A stretch of 5,142 nucleotides of DNA from Actinomycetota bacterium. GTDB taxonomy: Bacteria > Actinomycetota > Actinomycetes > S36-B12. Within the stretch, counting starts at the first letter, position 1; every line of letters starts with the position of its first letter. Under the pieces are notes generated by a model that saw only the letters and a list, made by a program, of their open reading frames with translations, did no database searches and had not been told where the DNA came from. Both the position numbers and the translations under genes were made by a program. Below, piece by piece: positions 1 to 3,425 of the stretch. The stretch spans positions 1-5,142 of the forward strand of contig VGBQ01000180.1 in assembly GCA_016870425.1 (NCBI GenBank), in the 5' to 3' direction.

Positions 1-1000
1 GCCCAGTGGCGATGCTGATCGATGATGCAGCCTGGGGCCGCCATGACGGCACATTCGAGGTGTTGACGGTCGCCTTCCAGGAGCGGCTGTCCACGATCGA
101 CAGGCGGGCGGGTGCCGACAGAGCCAGGGGCGCCGACAGCCGCAGGGTGGCTGATCCTTCGATCCCGGCGGAGCGATGGGTCGCGGTGATGCGCGGCCGA
201 TCGATGATGACGCCATCGACGGTGCCTGATGCTCCGCCTCCCCCGATGGCCCACGTCGCGGCCGCCGGGCTCGCGCCGCTGCGGTAGACACCGCTCATGT
301 CCACCGACGTGCCGGCGAACTTCACCGATCCGCGGGCCATGAGTTGGTAGGTACCGCCTGCACGTAGCGGCCCCGTCATCACCAAGGAGTTGGCGCCCCG
401 CGACTGACGAACGGAGACAGCCGAGGTCCAGTCACTGCCGCTCGGCCGGATGACGAGCGCGGCGCGCACGCGCCATTGCGGCACGGCGCGCGGGTGCCGG
501 GGCAGGTCGATGGTGACCTCGCCCGAGGGCGTGCCTCCGCGGGAAGTCAGCACGCCGGAGAAGTTCGCGGGGGTCAGGTCCATGCCGCCGACCTCCCCGG
601 TGCCGCCTTCGACGCGCATGCGCCAGATGCCGTTGGCGCACGTTGCGAAACCGGCGATGACGATCCCCGCAGGCCCGTCGACGCGTACCCGGCCTTGCTG
701 ACGGCACAGATCGGTTGACGTCAGAGCGACCGGGCGCGTCCCGTCGAGGATGGCGTAGGGAAGGTCGGGGCTGCGGCGGTCGGCGGATCGCCTGTCTTCA
801 GGGGGGAGAATCCGCGTTGCCGCGCGTGGGGTCGCGGCAGGTGCTACGTCGCGCGGAAGCTCGAGGTTCTCGCCGGGGGAGGCGGCCTCGCTCGCGGAAG
901 TGGGTGGCGGCTCGGCAGCGAGGGCGACAGGGGCCTCCACGGCCACCAGCGCCACGATGGCGAGCACTGCGGAGGCTCGCCTCAGCCCGGGCCTGATCAT
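1..1000 (-). CDS. Exported protein of unknown function, C-terminus cut off by the window edge
   Basis: The reverse strand is open from an ATG at 1000 to the left edge: 333 codons with no stop. The start is supported by a GGGGAGG Shine-Dalgarno 11 bases upstream, and no in-frame ATG was seen upstream. Residues 1-28 form a classical signal peptide: Arg-rich n-region (R3, R7, R8), hydrophobic core 11-21, and an A-L-A site with likely cleavage after A28. A Pro/Ala/Ser/Glu-rich, probably disordered linker follows (about 29-80). The rest, about 85-333, is rich in Gly, Ser, Thr and Val in alternating patterns with spaced Trp (W126, W177, W191, W250, W308, W320), which suggests a beta-rich extracellular protein. 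Only two cysteines are visible (C99, C121), both early in this part, and could form a disulfide. No catalytic motif, sortase signal or known domain is recognisable, but the C-terminus is missing. A surface or cell-wall role is inferred. I am confident it is a real exported protein and have no family name for it. Confidence 0.85.
   Translation of the reverse strand, partial: MIRPGLRRASAVLAIVALVAVEAPVALAAEPPPTSASEAASPGENLELPRDVAPAATPRAATRILPPEDRRSADRRSPDLPYAILDGTRPVALTSTDLCRQQGRVRVDGPAGIVIAGFATCANGIWRMRVEGGTGEVGGMDLTPANFSGVLTSRGGTPSGEVTIDLPRHPRAVPQWRVRAALVIRPSGSDWTSAVSVRQSRGANSLVMTGPLRAGGTYQLMARGSVKFAGTSVDMSGVYRSGASPAAATWAIGGGGASGTVDGVIIDRPRITATHRSAGIEGSATLRLSAPLALSAPARLSIVDSRSWKATVNTSNVPSWRPQAASSISIATG
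111..146. repeat. Imperfect 18-base tandem duplication inside the left exported protein
   Basis: Two adjacent 18-base units (111-128 and 129-146) match at 14 of 18 positions. On the coding minus strand they encode residues 286-297, LRLSAP followed by LALSAP. It keeps the reading frame and looks like a small internal duplication in a beta-rich segment, although Leu/Ser/Ala/Pro composition bias could also produce it. Confidence 0.4.
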
Positions 1001-1011
1001 CGCGGTCTCAA

Positions 1012-1018
1012 CCTCCCC
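1012..1018 (-). promoter_or_regulatory. Strong ribosome binding site of the left exported protein
   Basis: Read on the minus strand this is GGGGAGG, a near-perfect Shine-Dalgarno core, ending 11 bases before the ATG at 1000. The spacing is slightly long but usable. It fixes the start of the exported protein and contrasts with the absence of such a site before the DUF3046, transporter and antitoxin genes. Confidence 0.7.
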
Positions 1019-1025
1019 GATGAGC

Positions 1026-1047
1026 GCCGAGGACCCTCGCCCTCGGC
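1026..1047. repeat. Inverted repeat, 7-bp arms, in the leader of the left exported protein
   Basis: The arms GCCGAGG (1026-1032) and CCTCGGC (1041-1047) are perfectly complementary around an 8-base loop. The repeat lies 8 bases upstream of the minus-strand Shine-Dalgarno, so in the mRNA it could form a stable hairpin just before the ribosome site. A weak TAGCGT -10-like hexamer at 1062-1057 would place the transcript start near 1050, making this a 5'-terminal hairpin. It could equally be a protein-binding palindrome or chance in GC-rich DNA. Confidence 0.4.
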
Positions 1048-1099
1048 CATGGGGCGACGCTACTGGGCAGGCGCTTGCGTTGCCTTCCCGATGGGTCAC

Positions 1100-1117
1100 C
1101 CCCGTGCTACTACGGGG
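1100..1117. repeat. Inverted repeat upstream of the DUF3046 promoter, possible operator
   Basis: CCCCGT (1100-1105) and ACGGGG (1112-1117) are perfect 6-bp arms around a 6-base centre. The repeat ends 14 bases before the CACAAT box at 1132, so it covers the position where a -35 element would sit, and no TTGACA-like element is visible there. This placement suits a regulator site. A hairpin role is less likely, since it would lie upstream of the inferred transcript start of the plus gene. Confidence 0.35.
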
Positions 1118-1131
1118 CGGTTCCGGACGGG

Positions 1132-1137
1132 CACAAT
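1132..1137 (+). promoter_or_regulatory. Candidate -10 box for a leaderless DUF3046 transcript
   Basis: CACAAT lies exactly 6 bases before the ATG at 1144. A transcript starting at the usual 7 bases past the box would begin at the A of the start codon. No Shine-Dalgarno is present between box and ATG. Leaderless genes of this design are common in actinobacteria. No clear -35 element is seen. Confidence 0.45.
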
Positions 1138-1143
1138 GCCGGC

Positions 1144-1329
1144 ATGCGTCTGACGGACTTCTGGGAGCGGATGGATGCGCTCTTCGGGCCCGACTACGCG
1201 CGCTCATGGGCCCGCGACTTCAGCCTGTCCGCCCTGGATGGCCGCACCGTGGAGCAGGCAATCGCCGCCGGCATCGAGATCTGGGAGGCCGTCTGCGGCG
1301 TGGTCGATGTGCCCTCCCTCCTGCGCTGA
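1144..1329 (+). CDS. DUF3046 family small protein, 61 residues
   Basis: The product begins MRLTDFWERMDALFGP and continues with a SWARD motif (21-25), a GRTVEQAIAAG segment (33-43) and a WEAVC segment (47-51) before ending near DVPSLLR. These are the hallmarks of DUF3046, a family of about 60-70 residues found in actinobacteria. The length is complete. It is a small, probably helical, cytosolic protein with conserved aromatic residues and no signal peptide or membrane segment. Its function is unknown. In Mycobacterium the member Rv2738c sits beside recA and recX, which suggests a link to that locus, but neither gene is visible here. An in-frame ATG at 1075 would add 23 residues foreign to the family, so 1144 is chosen. 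It precedes the transporter by 25 bases on the same strand, but the transporter has its own promoter-like box. Confidence 0.93.
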   Translation: MRLTDFWERMDALFGPDYARSWARDFSLSALDGRTVEQAIAAGIEIWEAVCGVVDVPSLLR

Positions 1330-1340
1330 TGCGCATGGGC

Positions 1341-1346
1341 TAACGT
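1341..1346 (+). promoter_or_regulatory. Candidate -10 box for a leaderless transporter transcript
   Basis: TAACGT fits the TANNNT -10 pattern and ends 8 bases before the ATG at 1355. The short gap after the DUF3046 stop has no Shine-Dalgarno, so initiation at or next to the ATG would explain the missing ribosome site. The alternative is read-through from the DUF3046 gene with weak re-initiation. No convincing -35 is seen. Confidence 0.35.
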
Positions 1347-1354
1347 CGCGCCCG

Positions 1355-2614
1355 ATGTCCTCCCCTTCGATCGATATCCCGGCAATCCAGAGACGCACCG
1401 TTGTCGTGCTGTCGATCAGCCAGGTCTTTGGCGGGATCGCGATCGCGGGTTCGGTGGCAGCAGGGTCACTCATCGCGGCATCGGTGTCCGGCAGCGAGGC
1501 CCTGGCCGGTCTCGCGCAGACCTTTGGCGTGCTGGGCGCGGCCTTCCTTGCCTTGCCGCTCGCGCGGGTCGCGCTCTCCAAGGGTCGGCGGGCGTCCCTC
1601 GCGCTCGGCTACGGCATGGGTGCGATCGGCGCGCTCGTCGTCATCGCCGGCGCCGTCTGGCTCAACATCGTGCTGGTCCTCCTTGGCTGCCTGCTCGTCG
1701 GCGTCGCGTCGGCGTCCGGCTATCAGGCCCGCTACGCCGCGGTCGACCTCGCCCAGGAGGACAAGCGCGGCCGCCAGCTCTCCTACGTCGTGTGGGCGGC
1801 CACGATCGGCGCCGTCCTCGGGCCCAACCTGCTGCAGCCCGCGGGCTGGCTCGGCCTGTCGCTCGGCCTGCCGCAGCTCGCAGGGCCGTACGTCGTCACC
1901 GCGATCACGCTTGCCATCGCAGCGCTCGTCCTCATCAGCTTCCTGCGCCCCGATCCCTACATCGTGGCGGCCGAGATGCGCGCCAAGGTCGATGCCGAGG
2001 CCAAGCGCGAGGTCGCCAAGCCGCGGCTGCGCGACGGCATCGCGCACCTGCGCGGCAATCGCGGTGCTCTCCTCGGCATGAGCGCCATTGCTATCGGCCA
2101 TGTGGCGATGGTCATGGTGATGGTGATGACACCTATTCACATGGCGCACGTCGATGTCACGCTTGTGCTCATCGGCCTTGTGATCAGCGTGCACGTGGCG
2201 GGCATGTATGCCTTCTCGCCTGTGGTCGGATGGGGCGCCGATCGCTTCGGTCGTATCCCCGTCATCGTCGCGGGCATCGTCATCCTGCTCGCCTCGTGTG
2301 TGATCGCGGGCTTTGCCGCGGGCGATCAGGTCGTGGTGCTCGGCATCGGCCTCTTCCTTCTTGGGCTCGGCTGGTCCTGCACCCTCATCGCGGGCTCGAC
2401 GCTGCTGGTTGACGACGTAGGCCCTGTCGAGCGGCCTTCGGTGCAGGGTCTGTCGGACCTGGTGATGAATGGCGCCGGCGCGGTCGGGGGAGTGGTGGCC
2501 GGTCTCGTCGTCGCCTTCTCGTCGTACGCCGTGCTGTGCGCGGTTGCGGCCGTGCCGGTGCTGGCACTGGCTTTGCTCGTGGTTGCGTGGGGCAGGGCCG
2601 ATAAGCAGCTGTGA
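1355..2614 (+). CDS. Major facilitator superfamily transporter, 12 membrane helices
   Basis: This 419-residue protein has the normal MFS length and about 12 hydrophobic segments, at roughly 14-36, 48-71, 80-123 (two), 144-163, 177-197, 238-258, 269-291, 302-322, 324-351, 366-388 and 389-411, with a central cytoplasmic loop near 198-236 rich in Lys, Arg and Glu. The loop at 292-304 (GWGADRFGRIPVI) is the MFS signature A of the second half; the first-half copy near 68-80 is degenerate. The segment YQARYAAVDLA (123-133) followed by RGRQLSYVVWA (138-148) marks an actinobacterial drug/H+ antiporter-like subgroup known to me only as predicted transporters. Helix 7 is Met-rich (residues 252-258) and followed by H263 and H266. 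It should act in the plasma membrane driven by ion gradients; the substrate is unknown. An in-frame ATG at 1175 would run through the DUF3046 gene in another frame and is rejected. Confidence 0.9.
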   Translation: MSSPSIDIPAIQRRTVVVLSISQVFGGIAIAGSVAAGSLIAASVSGSEALAGLAQTFGVLGAAFLALPLARVALSKGRRASLALGYGMGAIGALVVIAGAVWLNIVLVLLGCLLVGVASASGYQARYAAVDLAQEDKRGRQLSYVVWAATIGAVLGPNLLQPAGWLGLSLGLPQLAGPYVVTAITLAIAALVLISFLRPDPYIVAAEMRAKVDAEAKREVAKPRLRDGIAHLRGNRGALLGMSAIAIGHVAMVMVMVMTPIHMAHVDVTLVLIGLVISVHVAGMYAFSPVVGWGADRFGRIPVIVAGIVILLASCVIAGFAAGDQVVVLGIGLFLLGLGWSCTLIAGSTLLVDDVGPVERPSVQGLSDLVMNGAGAVGGVVAGLVVAFSSYAVLCAVAAVPVLALALLVVAWGRADKQL

Positions 2615-2620
2615 CCCGGT

Positions 2621-3034
2621 TCAGAGCAGGGTGAACTCCACCCCGACTACGGCGTAGGTCCGCGCCGCCCGGGCATCGAGTGACACGATGTGCGCGCGAT
2701 TCTCGCGCGCCGTCTCCGCGATGAGGCAGTCGTAGATCGCCCCTCCGGGGATTCCCGCGCCGCTCATCAGGTCGAGGGCGTGCAGATAACCCTGCGCGCT
2801 GAGTGTCATTGGAGGTTGCGGGAACATCTCATTGAGCACCCGGCGGGCCACTGGTGGCGCGAGCCTGAGGTTGCCGGGCAGGGCGGTCAGGCTGGCGTAG
2901 GACTCGGCGAGCACGTGAGCGATGGCGCCGGGGCTCGCCTCGATGCTCTCTCGGCAGCGTGCCTTGGTGTCGGGGTCACCGTGCACCAACGCACCCACGA
3001 CGACACTGGTGTCGACAACGCTGGCGTCAGTCAT
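2621..3034 (-). CDS. vapC: PIN-domain ribonuclease toxin, VapC type
   Basis: The 137-residue product is a single PIN domain of normal VapC length. It opens with VVDTSVVVGAL and carries the expected acidic residues in order: D8 (first strand), E44 (in LAESY), D102 (in IYDCLIAET) and D120 (in VSLDARA). These coordinate Mg2+ or Mn2+ for RNA cleavage, so the enzyme looks intact. VapC toxins cut tRNA, rRNA or mRNA when released from their antitoxin; the target here cannot be told. Its ATG at 3034 overlaps the antitoxin stop in ATGACTGA, implying translational coupling. Another in-frame ATG at 3040 would add Met-Arg and give a 14-base overlap; no Shine-Dalgarno separates the choices. The gene ends 6 bases from the transporter stop codon on the other strand. 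Confidence 0.88.
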   Translation of the reverse strand: MTDASVVDTSVVVGALVHGDPDTKARCRESIEASPGAIAHVLAESYASLTALPGNLRLAPPVARRVLNEMFPQPPMTLSAQGYLHALDLMSGAGIPGGAIYDCLIAETARENRAHIVSLDARAARTYAVVGVEFTLL

Positions 3035-3275
3035 TCGCATCGCGACCGGACTCGATCAGATCGCGGATCTCCGCGGTCGACAGACCTGCCTCGCCGACGA
3101 CCGGGTAGCGCACCCGACCGACCTGCTCCCACGACGGCTCAGTCGATGCCGGCGAGATCTCGATCGCGCCGTCCCGGAAGTGGAAGTCGACCCGGGTCCC
3201 GGGGGACAACCCGGCTCGATCACGCAGAGCCTTGGGGATGACGACGCGTCCAGCCCCGTCGATGGTGGCGGCCAT
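3027..3275 (-). CDS. vapB: AbrB-fold antitoxin, VapB type
   Basis: The 82-residue product has an N-terminal SpoVT/AbrB swapped-hairpin DNA-binding domain at about 2-42, with the core GRVVIPKALRDRAGLSPGT (9-27) and a closing strand GAIEIS (36-41). The acidic tail 43-82 is the expected toxin-binding region that would occupy the PIN active site. It is the first gene of a two-gene operon and should neutralise VapC and repress its own promoter. The ATG at 3275 is chosen because the AbrB domain starts immediately after it and a CATAAT box lies 6 bases upstream. An in-frame ATG at 3317 would add 14 residues that are not part of the fold and would be encoded by the promoter itself. No Shine-Dalgarno is present, consistent with a leaderless start. 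Confidence 0.88.
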   Translation of the reverse strand: MAATIDGAGRVVIPKALRDRAGLSPGTRVDFHFRDGAIEISPASTEPSWEQVGRVRYPVVGEAGLSTAEIRDLIESGRDAND

Positions 3276-3281
3276 GGCGGA

Positions 3282-3290
3282 ATTATGCCA
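3282..3290 (-). promoter_or_regulatory. Extended -10 promoter of vapBC, leaderless
   Basis: Read on the minus strand this is TGGCATAAT: a TG-n motif joined to a CATAAT -10 box, one mismatch from consensus. The box ends 6 bases before the antitoxin ATG, so the transcript should start at the A of that ATG. The extended TG explains the lack of a recognisable -35 element. The spacing matches the DUF3046 box exactly. Confidence 0.6.
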
Positions 3291-3302
3291 CTTTCGGTGG
3301 CA
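3286..3302. promoter_or_regulatory. Palindromic candidate operator for VapB autoregulation
   Basis: TGCCAC (3286-3291) and GTGGCA (3297-3302) are perfect 6-bp arms around a 5-base centre TTTCG. The repeat overlaps the upstream end of the vapBC -10 box and its extended TG. Bound protein would block RNA polymerase. VapB and VapBC complexes are known to bind inverted repeats at their own promoters, so this is the natural site; binding itself is inferred. No other copy was noticed in the window. Confidence 0.55.
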
Positions 3303-3346
3303 ATGAACGTCCGGCACCTACTTCGCTGGTCGCGCGAGCCTCCCGA

Positions 3347-3366
3347 TTCGAATCCCTCAGTCGCCT
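3347..3366 (+). other. Short sequence resembling a tRNA 3' end
   Basis: TTCGAAT (3347-3353) matches a tRNA T-loop. It is followed by 5 bases in the position of a T-stem 3' half (CCCTC), 7 bases in the position of an acceptor 3' half (AGTCGCC) and one discriminator base. The 5' halves are missing: the preceding bases TCCCGA do not pair with CCCTC, and no GGCGACT lies at the right distance upstream, so this is not a tRNA gene. It may be an attachment-site remnant left by an integrated element, or chance; the inner 10 bases GATTCGAATC are simply palindromic. Confidence 0.2.
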
Positions 3367-3394
3367 GACGGCGTGGCAGTCGGGCGGCTAGTGT
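3365..3394 (+). promoter_or_regulatory. Candidate promoter of the Tat-exported protein gene
   Basis: CTGACG (3365-3370) resembles a -35 element and TAGTGT (3389-3394) fits the TANNNT -10 pattern, with an 18-base spacer. Transcription would start near 3401, giving a leader of about 25 bases that contains the Shine-Dalgarno at 3411. This differs from the leaderless design of the divergent vapBC operon. Confidence 0.4.
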
Positions 3395-3410
3395 CTGGGC
3401 GAAAGTCAGT

Positions 3411-3416
3411 GGAGGG
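3411..3416 (+). promoter_or_regulatory. Ribosome binding site deciding the GTG start at 3426
   Basis: GGAGGG lies 9 bases before GTG 3426, an ideal distance. Further in-frame GTG codons at 3438, 3441 and 3450 lack such a site, so this motif selects the first one and keeps the full n-region before the twin arginines. Confidence 0.7.
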
Positions 3417-3425
3417 ACGGCACGC

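Noticed and set aside
6..996. Several 80-93-codon open frames on both strands in the left kilobase
   Set aside because: All overlap the 333-codon minus-strand frame that has a signal peptide and Shine-Dalgarno; their products are composition-driven Arg/Ala/Pro sequences.
1175..1354. 60-residue N-terminal extension of the transporter
   Set aside because: It would be read through the DUF3046 gene in another frame and has no MFS character; ATG 1355 begins directly before helix 1.
1466..2194. 242-codon minus-strand open frame with a His-rich stretch
   Set aside because: It lies entirely antisense to the transporter; the His run is the reverse complement of the ATGGTG codons encoding the Met/Val-rich helix. 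It has no recognisable domain.
2619..2636. Bidirectional terminator between the transporter and vapC
   Set aside because: Only a 5-bp stem (GTTCA/TGAAC) with an 8-base loop and no U-tract; too weak to call.
3290..3366. A complete tRNA gene
   Set aside because: The T-loop-like sequence has no pairing T-stem 5' half and no acceptor 5' half at the right distance on either strand.
2690..3368. Two overlapping plus-strand open frames over the toxin-antitoxin region
   Set aside because: They are antisense shadows of vapB and vapC, Arg/Pro/Ser-rich as expected for wrong frames in GC-rich DNA.
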